DNA of 18,771 bases from contig CAUHML010000058.1 in NCBI GenBank assembly GCA_959606905.1, forward strand, positions 1-18,771, given 5' to 3'. A program made the position numbers and the translations under genes. This DNA is from an uncultured Bacteroides sp. (GTDB lineage Bacteria > Bacteroidota > Bacteroidia > Bacteroidales > Bacteroidaceae). This document shows positions 1 to 7,259 of the stretch, piece by piece. Within the stretch, counting starts at the first letter, position 1. Every line of letters begins with the position of its first letter. The notes under the pieces were generated by a model. The model made no database searches, was not told the DNA's origin, and saw only the letters and a program-made list of their open reading frames with translations.

Positions 1-226
1 GGGAATGTTTCTTACTCTTATCGTATTCCATACTGAAAGAGGTTACTTTCTGCCCTTTAAATGTAGTATAGTGAGTTACAAACACATCGTTTACACCATT
101 GCGAAGGGCAGGAAGTTCTACGATGCCGGTGGCAAAATTATTGGAGTTGTTATTCTCGTCTTTACTGCAAGAATAAAAGCACACCAAAAATACCCCTAAC
201 CAAAAATATCTCAAAATATATTTCAT
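1..226 (-). CDS. Secreted NUC-family (DNA/RNA non-specific) nuclease lipoprotein, N-terminal part
   Basis: This gene runs off the left edge; only its first 75 codons are here. It starts MKYILRYFWLGVFLVCFYSC, a signal peptide ending in a lipobox with the lipidated Cys at residue 20, followed by an Asn-rich spacer. From about residue 34 (GIVELPAL) to SMEYDKSKKHS it aligns with residues 140-180 of the nuclease at 7256-8416 (GRIEIPKL ... SMEYDYSKKHARW), so it is a paralogue of that enzyme. Unlike that copy it has no BACON domain between the lipid anchor and the nuclease domain. The catalytic RGH region lies outside the window, so activity cannot be judged. It follows the terminator of the receptor operon, so it probably has its own promoter. 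The family assignment rests on homology to the complete paralogue. Confidence 0.8.
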   Translation of the reverse strand, partial: MKYILRYFWLGVFLVCFYSCSKDENNNSNNFATGIVELPALRNGVNDVFVTHYTTFKGQKVTSFSMEYDKSKKHS

Positions 227-264
227 TTCCAAATCTTTTTTTATAAATTATAATTTCAGAGAAA

Positions 265-272
265 CAAGTATA
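265..272 (-). promoter_or_regulatory. Weak candidate -7 box for the NUC lipoprotein at the left edge
   Basis: On the minus strand TATACTTG matches the Bacteroides -7 consensus TAnnTTTG at all but one position and would give a leader of about 30 nt. An ATTG lies 17 bp upstream, closer than the usual 19-21 bp, so this is only a weak candidate. Otherwise the 195-bp gap holds only the terminator of the upstream operon. Confidence 0.25.
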
Positions 273-363
273 GAACTATTCATAATGTTCAATAAGAGTT
301 CGTTCTTCCTTTTCATTATCGTAAAACTATATATTAAATTCCTTATAATTCAAAAACTTTATG

Positions 364-395
364 AAAGAAAAGGGTGCCTTACAAGACACCCCTTT
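364..395 (-). terminator. Rho-independent terminator of the receptor operon
   Basis: Read on the minus strand, GGGTGTCTT and AAGGCACCC (372-391) can pair over nine positions, one of them a G-T wobble, around a very short loop. TTTTCTTTC follows directly. It begins about 30 nt after the stop codon at 422 and closes the three-gene leftward operon, so the nuclease gene beyond it is probably transcribed separately. Confidence 0.8.
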
Positions 396-421
396 CATTA
401 TGTATATAAAGAATTTCGTCT

Positions 422-2581
422 TTACTTTATACCTTCCAATTTTATATTATCCAAACGGAATCCCATTGTATTTTCACTGTCAGAAACAAATGTTATTTTT
501 TTAGTTCCGGTTGGAATATTTGTAATTGATACAGGATAGAAAACATTTGCTTTCTCAAGAGTTACAGCAGGCACTGCAACTTCTGTTCCATCGCATTTCA
601 CCTTAATAACAGTTTGCGATGTATTTCCTTTTCCACATGCCAAATCGTAACTTAAAGTAAGACTTGTATATCCAGTAGAATTAAAGCCTGAAATCTCTAT
701 TTCTGTAGATTTGTCCGTACCCGAAAAACTTGAAGGCAACCATAAACATGCATCGGTTGAAGTTTTAGCAGGAACACGGATATCCGCTGTCGCTTTTGTA
801 TCCACAATAGTTAATTGGGTATCAAAATGTGTCCAATTTGCTATAGCCGTTTTATTCTCTTTAGCATAATCAGCCATTACCCCAAATCCTTCAGCAAAAA
901 GAACTTCTGTCCCTTCTCCCGGTTCTGGATCAGTTCCTCCACTTTCAGCTGCATATAACCTTATATTATAAAGACGGAGCCCAAACTTATTATCTGTTCC
1001 ATTAGTAGAAAACTTCAACGTAGAATTATCTGTACCTGCTACTGATATTTCAACTTGCATTTCATGGAATATTCCGCTAGCCTTACCATTTCCTACGACT
1101 TCCTTACTGGTAGGAGTAACTTCTTTTTCATTCAATGTAAGTTTTAAATTATTAAGATTATCAGTTTCAGTTGTCGCATAAACATTAGAAGCAACTTCAT
1201 AAGCAACAATAAACTTGGTATGTCCAGCAATATTAATGCCACTAATTACAAATTCTGCAGATTTACTAGCTGGGAACCAAATATTATTCACCTTTTTCGT
1301 CTCTGTCGTATTATCAGGAGTTCTATGAGCAATGGCGCGAATATCAGCTGTAGTAGCCGAGTATGAATAGCTATTATCCCAATGAGTAAAACTAGAGATA
1401 GCCGTCGTAGCTGTCAATATATTGGCATCTACATCAGAACCATATTTTTCAGTAAAGATCAACTTCCCTTCGGTTGGGTCCGGATCAACAGGTCCACCAC
1501 CTTCACCTTCTCCAACAATCTTCACATTCTTCACTTCCCATGTACCTACATTAGAAGTAGTACTTATATATTTGAAAGCAAATTGAATATTTTTACCAAC
1601 ATAGCTAGCAAGGTCAATATTACCAGAAGAAACAAATTTCCAATCCTGATTAGTTCCATAAGTTGGTATAGTAGCTTGAGTCCAATCAGAAGCAGTACTT
1701 TCCTTCACCCATATTGTCAACTCTTTTGCAGGATCACCACAGAATTTATGAGCATGTTCAAATGTCAATGAAGCTTTGGTCGCTTTTGTCAGATTTACAA
1801 CAGGAGATATCAACCAGCTTTCTGATGCTTCTTTTTCTGTTGCAGAGATATAGGCACTAGCTTTCATATATTTGCTGGCAGTTCCGCCAGTCTCCGGTGT
1901 ATAAGACTCCCATTTCCAGATTTCGCTAACTTTAGTAGGACGTGTCTTATCTTCAATAGTAAATGTACCTTTATCTGAAGCAAATGATTCTTCAAAGAAT
2001 GTAACTCCGTCAACCGGAGGCGTAGGCTCATCTCCTCCTTCACCAATAATAGTGCCATCTTCCAATATCGCAGTTGTAACTTCTTTCAATCCCGGTAATC
2101 CCCATGTATTTTTCACTAAGGTTCCTTTCAAAGTCACTAAACGAGGAAGAGGAGTTGTTGCATTATCAACTAAATTTAAAGCTGCCTTAACTTCAGAGCA
2201 GCCAGCAGTTTTACCACTTAAATTAACCGCTGAACAATTCTTATAATCGCTTTCTCCACGGTCATCTGCAATCAGGAATGCAGTAGCTTTCACATCTGTG
2301 GGTTGTGTTCCAAAAACAACATCATTTTCAGAACTTATGGACATATCGGTAGAAGACTTAATACCTGCTACAATATATGCTTGTACCCAAGCTACAGTAG
2401 TACCATCAGCCTTAGCCTTTAAATCTGATACAGTATATGGATTATCTTTAGAACCATCACCCGTCAGCCCCGGAACATCACCCTCTCCCAATATATCATA
2501 AGGAGCCGGTACATCACTACATGAACTAAATGTGAACACTGCAAGCAGTGTCAAGAATAAAGCATTTAGAATCTTTTTCAT
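422..2581 (-). CDS. Modular surface lipoprotein: DUF6359-like OB-fold plus three choice-of-anchor-J/jelly-roll modules
   Basis: This 719-residue lipoprotein has a signal peptide with lipobox FSSC (Cys21). Residues about 41-175 (GDGSKDNPYTVSDLKA ... WVQAYIVAGI) look like a DUF6359 OB-fold domain. Residues about 194-357 (FFEESFASDKG ... SWLISPVVNL ... GTWEVKNVKI) form a choice-of-anchor J beta-sandwich. Two further related modules occupy about 373-545 and 559-717. They share a TADIR motif, an aromatic-Pro-Ala/Ser stretch (NNIWFPASK, CLWLPSS), an (I/F)SG(I/F)N strand and a closing G(L/F)RLYNI or GFRLDNI strand. Acidic Gly/Pro linkers join the modules (176-193, 358-372, 546-558). No catalytic motif is visible. 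The start lies 21 bp after the DUF5689 gene in the same operon, so the protein probably works with that OB-fold protein and the TonB receptor as a surface binding protein. Nucleic acid as ligand is inferred from the neighbouring nucleases. Confidence 0.8.
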   Translation of the reverse strand: MKKILNALFLTLLAVFTFSSCSDVPAPYDILGEGDVPGLTGDGSKDNPYTVSDLKAKADGTTVAWVQAYIVAGIKSSTDMSISSENDVVFGTQPTDVKATAFLIADDRGESDYKNCSAVNLSGKTAGCSEVKAALNLVDNATTPLPRLVTLKGTLVKNTWGLPGLKEVTTAILEDGTIIGEGGDEPTPPVDGVTFFEESFASDKGTFTIEDKTRPTKVSEIWKWESYTPETGGTASKYMKASAYISATEKEASESWLISPVVNLTKATKASLTFEHAHKFCGDPAKELTIWVKESTASDWTQATIPTYGTNQDWKFVSSGNIDLASYVGKNIQFAFKYISTTSNVGTWEVKNVKIVGEGEGGGPVDPDPTEGKLIFTEKYGSDVDANILTATTAISSFTHWDNSYSYSATTADIRAIAHRTPDNTTETKKVNNIWFPASKSAEFVISGINIAGHTKFIVAYEVASNVYATTETDNLNNLKLTLNEKEVTPTSKEVVGNGKASGIFHEMQVEISVAGTDNSTLKFSTNGTDNKFGLRLYNIRLYAAESGGTDPEPGEGTEVLFAEGFGVMADYAKENKTAIANWTHFDTQLTIVDTKATADIRVPAKTSTDACLWLPSSFSGTDKSTEIEISGFNSTGYTSLTLSYDLACGKGNTSQTVIKVKCDGTEVAVPAVTLEKANVFYPVSITNIPTGTKKITFVSDSENTMGFRLDNIKLEGIK

Positions 2582-2602
2582 AATCGTATATTGTTATTTG
2601 AA

Positions 2603-3457
2603 TTATTTATTGCGTTTTACATCACTGCCAGTACGAATAATCAATTGCCAAGCATTGTTATATCGGGTCAGTATACCTGTCACATTTAAAGTACCTTGCG
2701 GAAGAATATCTTTTGAGAAGTTAGCATAGATACTGGTATGTGCCACAGCCGCAGACTTAGTACCATCAGCATAGTTGATATTGCGTTCTACAAAAGAAAG
2801 ATTTGGATTGGCTACATCTTCCTCTGCTGCATAAGTTGTAGTACCATTTGCATCCGGGAAACTTACATTTTTTAATGTAACAAGCAATGGCGCCTGCTTC
2901 ATATCCACAGCGGTCAATTCTGCAGCCGTAGAGATTTCTAAAGGTCTCAATTCATCATAAAACAACTTCGGTTCATTAATCAAACGTACATGCTGTTTCC
3001 ATACATATTCGGGCATACGTCCCACTTTACCTTCATAAATTGAACCGATTTGTGCAAGCTTACGGTAACTACCGATTTGCAATCCCTTACAGTCAATTAC
3101 GACTTTTTGACCTACCGGACAAAAGGCATATAATCCGGAATTATTAACTCCTATAATAATAGCACCTGTTTCATCACCAACGACAAGCTGTTTGTAGATG
3201 TTTCCACTTTCATCATCTCCAATTATTACACCTTCAATACGTGTTTCATCCTCAATAGTAGTATACGTATCAGTACTCGTATCAATGAAATCATTGTATT
3301 TCTCTTTCAGCGCAGCTATTGAAATGGTGCGTCCTTCCGGGATTGAATTATTGCCATAAGCATTTCCCGTCACCGGATCATCATAGTTCTCACAGGAAGT
3401 GAGACCTGCGCCACATAGCAGCAATCCGGTACATAATATAGATAGTAATTTCTTCAT
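2603..3457 (-). CDS. DUF5689-type OB-fold surface lipoprotein
   Basis: The longest reading frame opens at 3502, but the better start is the ATG at 3457. It is preceded by AAAGGAAG and begins MKKLLSILCTGLLLCGAG, followed by lipobox LTSC (Cys22), giving 284 residues. After a short spacer, residues about 40-280 match my recollection of DUF5689: ISIAALKEKYNDF, IEGVIIGDDESGNIYKQLVV, GAIIIGVN, VGQKVVIDCKGLQIG, then a C-terminal TLNVTGILTRYNNAWQLIIR. The 'EGVIIGDD..GN.YK.LVV.D..GAI.I' pattern is typical of OB-fold strands resembling the YhcR-type domain of secreted nucleases. No nuclease catalytic residues are evident. The gene sits 47 bp after the TonB receptor and 21 bp before the modular lipoprotein. 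I infer that it holds a ligand, probably nucleic acid fragments, over the receptor, filling the role SusD has in glycan systems. Confidence 0.8.
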   Translation of the reverse strand: MKKLLSILCTGLLLCGAGLTSCENYDDPVTGNAYGNNSIPEGRTISIAALKEKYNDFIDTSTDTYTTIEDETRIEGVIIGDDESGNIYKQLVVGDETGAIIIGVNNSGLYAFCPVGQKVVIDCKGLQIGSYRKLAQIGSIYEGKVGRMPEYVWKQHVRLINEPKLFYDELRPLEISTAAELTAVDMKQAPLLVTLKNVSFPDANGTTTYAAEEDVANPNLSFVERNINYADGTKSAAVAHTSIYANFSKDILPQGTLNVTGILTRYNNAWQLIIRTGSDVKRNK

Positions 3458-3504
3458 AATTGTTTCTTCCTTTCTTATTGTTTTGGATTGATAACTACAC
3501 ATTC

Positions 3505-6033
3505 TTAAAATCTATAACCAATGTTCAAGAAAGCGTTGAACGGGAATGCGTAGAAATACTTAGAGTTCTTAGAAAACTTGTAAACACGTGCGTCACCGTC
3601 TTTGTAATTATCATCACGGTTTTGTTCGAAACCACCTGTACGCAAATCTGTATTGTTCAAGATATTAGTCAAACTCAAATTAAGGCTAATGCTCTTTCCA
3701 TTGCGTAAACGAATGTATTTTCCGATGGAAGCATCCAACATAAATCCACCATCCAGTTTCTCCTGACCCGGTACATGGAGAACCGGATTTCCATTAGCAT
3801 CTACGCCGGCACCATTTTTATCCAATACACTGCCAAGACGACGATAGCTTGAGAAATCGATATATACACGATCATAATAGTTTCCGGTCAAATTGAAGAA
3901 CCAACCTTTTACGTTATAATCCAAAGCAAGGCTATAAGCAGAAAGCGGAGTACCATTAGCACGCATACCTTTAGCATAAACACGATCGAGGTTTGACTCA
4001 TTCTCACTTTCATATGTCAATACAGCATCCGGATTATTGGTGTATTTAGCTTCACTCCAAGTACCGATAGCCGTCAATGAAAGTTCACTTGTCAACTTAA
4101 AGGTAGCCGCTGCTTCTATTCCCCAATGTTCCTTTTCAATGCCATTCATAGAAAGATAAGTGAAACGTGCTTCGCTATCATTATAAAAAGCATCCATTTC
4201 TACCTGATTCTGGAAGCGAGTGTAATAACCAGTCAAACGTCCCATCACCCATGGAGTGTTGAAGTTATAAGTCAAATCACCACCAATGATGCGCTCTGTT
4301 TTCAAGTCTCTCACAAAGTCATTCTTAATACGTGGAGCAATAAAAGAGTTATAGGCCAACGGTGCACGTTCTTCATATCCGGCATTCAACGTGAAAGAAT
4401 GGTTACCATTGATAGCCCAATTCAAACCGGCTTTTATACCTCCTTCAAGGAATTTAGCCGTACCGCTGCTACCAAGTGATTTCAACGGAGCACGTCCGTT
4501 TCTCATCAATCCATCGCGGAACATCTGTGTAGATCCTATCTTACCGGAAGCAAAATAGTTTAATGACCCGCCATTGTTACCCTGATAACGCACCCATGCA
4601 CTCTGCTTATTCACATAGATGTTATAATCATAACCAAATTTATCACCTTCACCAATACGGCGGTTAGGATTATCAAGATCATTTTGCACCATACTGGAAC
4701 TAGCTCCATGATCGCGCACTGCAAATTTGTCGACGTCAGTATAAAGCTGTCCGCCCAGCAAATCCTTCATTTTTTTATAATGCATACCTTTGGTTGTATT
4801 CACGGCAACTCCCGCAATGTAGCTGTTGTGTTCATTCCATTGATGATTGAATACCGAACTAAGGTTGAAAGCCAACTGATCATCATGACGTTCTTCTACA
4901 TAATAAAGTGTCTCTTTACCTAATGCATTCGCCTGTTTATTGGCAAAATAAAGAGCATCCCAATCTAACTGACGATAAGCTTTATTATTTTTCCAATTAT
5001 CTGTAACTTCATTAAACTGCTGCAATTCATCGGCAGTAGGAACAGATTCCCATACATCAAAGATTGAGCTAGGCAACTTTTTATAATAATCCGGGCGTGG
5101 ATCGGCCGCATTACCATTCCAGCCTAGAGCACTTTTCCCATAGTTAGAATATTTGAATCCGGCACTTGTCACTAACTTCTTATTATCATCAATGGTGAAA
5201 TTCCATGAAGCAATAGCCGATGGTTCGAACTGACGTACAATACGTGCATTTCGTTTTTCTCCATTCTGATATCCCCAGTTCGGATTATAATAATGACTGT
5301 TCGCTAAATAATAAGCTTCTTCGGTTGCCGCCATTTGCTGTCCTCTCTCTGTCGGTGTTCCCCAAGTTGCCAAAGAGAGACTATGGCGTTCGTTGAATAC
5401 TTTCTCCGCACCGAGGAAGTAAGAAAAAGAATTATATTTGATTCCTTCAATATTTCCCTCATTACCCCAGCGATAACCTAATGATCCGGTAAATGCCCAA
5501 CCATTGTTCATCAGACCTGTAGAATAAGTATACATTCCACGCAAAATGTAGTTGCGGTTACTACCTGACAGTGTTAGTTTTGAGCCAGCCGCATATTGGC
5601 TGGCACGTAAATTGATATTGGTGGCACCTCCTATCGCACCAAAAGTAAAGTTGTTAAATTCAAAAGGACCGATCCCTTCCTTATTACGGGTAGCATCGTT
5701 CAATCCTCCTATTAATCCGTAGCTGAAACGTCCTGTTTCTGCATCATTAAACTGTACCCCATTGATATACATGTCACTGTACTGGGAATCATATCCCCTT
5801 ACACGAAATCTCATTGGGCTAAACAGATAACCTACATTTGACAGATAAACATCATTGTTAGAAGTGACCAATGCAGATGTGCTCTGTGCTGCATCATCAT
5901 CCTCATTCAATTGTGATTCTGTAAACATGAAAGAAGCATTGTCCTCACGGGCGTTTTGCTTTGCCTTTTGCTGCGCAAAAAGTGCTGGCATTAAGCAAAA
6001 TAGCACGATCGCTAACCCTAGTCGTTGTTTCAT
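3505..6033 (-). CDS. TonB-dependent outer-membrane receptor without SusD partner
   Basis: An 842-residue outer-membrane beta-barrel transporter. It has a Sec signal peptide (MKQRLGLAIVLFCLMPALFA, cleavage near AQQ), a plug domain at about residues 50-145 (MRFRVRGYDSQYSDMYINGV, then NDAETGRFSYGLIGGLND and GGATNINLR), and a barrel with alternating aromatic and polar strands ending in FLNIGYRF, a typical C-terminal OM insertion signal. It is shorter than SusC-type receptors (about 1000 residues). I see no carboxypeptidase-regulatory-like domain or STN domain; the plug follows an acidic stretch (SQLNEDDDAAQ) almost directly after the signal peptide. It is the first gene of the leftward operon and is followed by two OB-fold-containing lipoproteins, not SusD. 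Secreted nucleases are encoded divergently, so an oligonucleotide, nucleoside or phosphate-containing substrate is the best guess. That substrate is an inference. Confidence 0.88.
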   Translation of the reverse strand: MKQRLGLAIVLFCLMPALFAQQKAKQNAREDNASFMFTESQLNEDDDAAQSTSALVTSNNDVYLSNVGYLFSPMRFRVRGYDSQYSDMYINGVQFNDAETGRFSYGLIGGLNDATRNKEGIGPFEFNNFTFGAIGGATNINLRASQYAAGSKLTLSGSNRNYILRGMYTYSTGLMNNGWAFTGSLGYRWGNEGNIEGIKYNSFSYFLGAEKVFNERHSLSLATWGTPTERGQQMAATEEAYYLANSHYYNPNWGYQNGEKRNARIVRQFEPSAIASWNFTIDDNKKLVTSAGFKYSNYGKSALGWNGNAADPRPDYYKKLPSSIFDVWESVPTADELQQFNEVTDNWKNNKAYRQLDWDALYFANKQANALGKETLYYVEERHDDQLAFNLSSVFNHQWNEHNSYIAGVAVNTTKGMHYKKMKDLLGGQLYTDVDKFAVRDHGASSSMVQNDLDNPNRRIGEGDKFGYDYNIYVNKQSAWVRYQGNNGGSLNYFASGKIGSTQMFRDGLMRNGRAPLKSLGSSGTAKFLEGGIKAGLNWAINGNHSFTLNAGYEERAPLAYNSFIAPRIKNDFVRDLKTERIIGGDLTYNFNTPWVMGRLTGYYTRFQNQVEMDAFYNDSEARFTYLSMNGIEKEHWGIEAAATFKLTSELSLTAIGTWSEAKYTNNPDAVLTYESENESNLDRVYAKGMRANGTPLSAYSLALDYNVKGWFFNLTGNYYDRVYIDFSSYRRLGSVLDKNGAGVDANGNPVLHVPGQEKLDGGFMLDASIGKYIRLRNGKSISLNLSLTNILNNTDLRTGGFEQNRDDNYKDGDARVYKFSKNSKYFYAFPFNAFLNIGYRF

Positions 6034-6098
6034 AATTTAATTTATATTAATGTTAATTGGTCTTTCGCTTTGCAATACAAATGAAATAAGCTGTTACG

Positions 6099-6129
6099 CA
6101 AAATAACAAAGAATTTTATAAATAACAAT
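6099..6129 (-). promoter_or_regulatory. Candidate promoter of the TonB receptor operon
   Basis: On the minus strand TTATTTTG (6099-6106) differs from TAnnTTTG at one base. ATTG (6126-6129) lies 19 bp upstream, near the expected -33 position. The leader would be roughly 60 nt. Other AT-rich matches exist in this gap, so this is only the best candidate. Confidence 0.35.
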
Positions 6130-6184
6130 GTTTTTTACAAAAAAAGTAACTCGTAAGGGTGGGTTTTTCGTTTTCTTTTTAGAT

Positions 6185-6206
6185 ATTTGTCATACAAATG
6201 ACAAAT
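6185..6206. promoter_or_regulatory. Perfect 9-bp inverted repeat (operator-like) in the divergent control region
   Basis: ATTTGTCAT (6185-6193), ACAA (6194-6197), ATGACAAAT (6198-6206) form a perfect dyad. It lies 28 bp before the EEP gene start and overlaps GATATTTG (6182-6189), a one-mismatch -7 box for that rightward operon. There is no T-tract, so it does not look like a terminator. Size and symmetry fit a site for a dimeric regulator. The half-site TTGTCA has a CRP/FNR-like layout, and TGTCAT also resembles half of the E. coli Pho box, but neither match is decisive. Confidence 0.55.
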
Positions 6207-6233
6207 TACCCACTTTTAAAATCAATTTCAAAG

Positions 6234-7259
6234 ATGAAAAAAAGCTTAATGACTTTAGGTGTACTCGCTCTTTTCGTCCTCATGGCCTATGGACAGGAAA
6301 AGAAATTTGCCCTCTACAGTGTAGCGTTCTACAATATGGAGAATTTGTTTGATACCATTCACGATGAAGGTAAGAATGACTACGAGTATCTTCCTAACGG
6401 TACTAATCAGTGGAATACGATGAAGTATAAGGCTAAGCTGAAAAACATGTCGGAAATATTAAGTATGTTAAGTACCGACAAGTTACCAATGGGTCCCGCC
6501 ATTATCGGCGTTTCTGAAATCGAAAATTACAGAGTATTGGAAGACATACTGAAACAACCTGCCTTAGCGGACAAAGGGTACCAGTATGTTCACTACGAAG
6601 GAGAAGACAGACGTGGTGTAGACTGTGCTTTTTTCTATAATCCCAAATTGTTTGAACTGACAAATAGTAAACTCGTACCTTATGTATATATCAATGATAC
6701 AGTGCATAAAACACGTGGTTTCTTGATTGCCAGCGGTAATATCGCAGGTGAGAAAATGCACTTTATCGTCAATCACTGGCCTTCGAGAGCTGCCGCTTCT
6801 CCGGTGCGTGAACGCGCAGGGGAGCAAGTTAGAGCGATCAAAGACTCACTGTTAAGGGAAGACTCCGCAGCCAAAATTGTTATCATGGGGGATATGAACG
6901 ATGACCCGATGGATAAAAGTATGGCTGTAGCACTTGGAGCTAAGCGGAAACCTGCTGATGTAGGTCCTACAGACTTGTACAATCCGTGGTGGGATACTTT
7001 GAAGAAAGGATACGGAACTCTGATGTACAAAGGTAAATGGAATTTGTTCGATCAAATTGTATTCACCGGGAATTTGTTGGGCACTGACCGCAGTACACTG
7101 AAATTCTATAAACATGAAATCTTCCGCCGTGATTTCATGTTCCAAAAAGAAGGGAAATATAAAGGATATCCTAAACGGACGCAAGCAGGTGGTGTATGGT
7201 TAAACGGATATAGCGATCACTTGCCTACTATTATTTATCTAATTAAAGAAGTGAAATGA
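6234..7259 (+). CDS. Exported endonuclease/exonuclease/phosphatase (EEP) family enzyme
   Basis: I place the start at the ATG at 6234, which opens a clean signal peptide (MKKSLMTLGVLALFVLMAYG, cleavage near GQ) and gives 341 residues; an in-frame ATG at 6198 lies inside the operator dyad. The mature protein is a DNase I-like EEP domain with all the usual active-site blocks: YNMENLFD (Asn34, Glu36), GVSEIEN (Glu95/Glu97, metal binding), RRGVDCAFFY, VNHWPSR (His181, catalytic), MGDMNDDP (Asp220, Asn222), WNLFDQIVF (Asp273) and YSDHLP (Asp328, His329). There is no lipobox, so it is periplasmic or released. The family hydrolyses phosphodiester or phosphomonoester bonds in nucleic acids, phospholipids or inositol phosphates. 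Next to a NUC nuclease and OB-fold lipoproteins, nucleic acid is the likeliest substrate. Its stop overlaps the next start (ATGA), so the two are probably translationally coupled. Confidence 0.88.
   Translation: MKKSLMTLGVLALFVLMAYGQEKKFALYSVAFYNMENLFDTIHDEGKNDYEYLPNGTNQWNTMKYKAKLKNMSEILSMLSTDKLPMGPAIIGVSEIENYRVLEDILKQPALADKGYQYVHYEGEDRRGVDCAFFYNPKLFELTNSKLVPYVYINDTVHKTRGFLIASGNIAGEKMHFIVNHWPSRAAASPVRERAGEQVRAIKDSLLREDSAAKIVIMGDMNDDPMDKSMAVALGAKRKPADVGPTDLYNPWWDTLKKGYGTLMYKGKWNLFDQIVFTGNLLGTDRSTLKFYKHEIFRRDFMFQKEGKYKGYPKRTQAGGVWLNGYSDHLPTIIYLIKEVK

Noticed and set aside
1382..1771. Rightward 129-codon open frame
   Set aside because: It is antisense to the modular lipoprotein and shows no coding features of its own.
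3505..6033. SusC of a polysaccharide utilisation locus
   Set aside because: No SusD gene, glycoside hydrolase, lyase or sensor regulator is nearby, and the protein lacks the usual N-terminal extension.
6198..6233. ATG at 6198 as start of the EEP gene
   Set aside because: It would add 12 polar residues before a good signal peptide and would place the start inside the inverted repeat.
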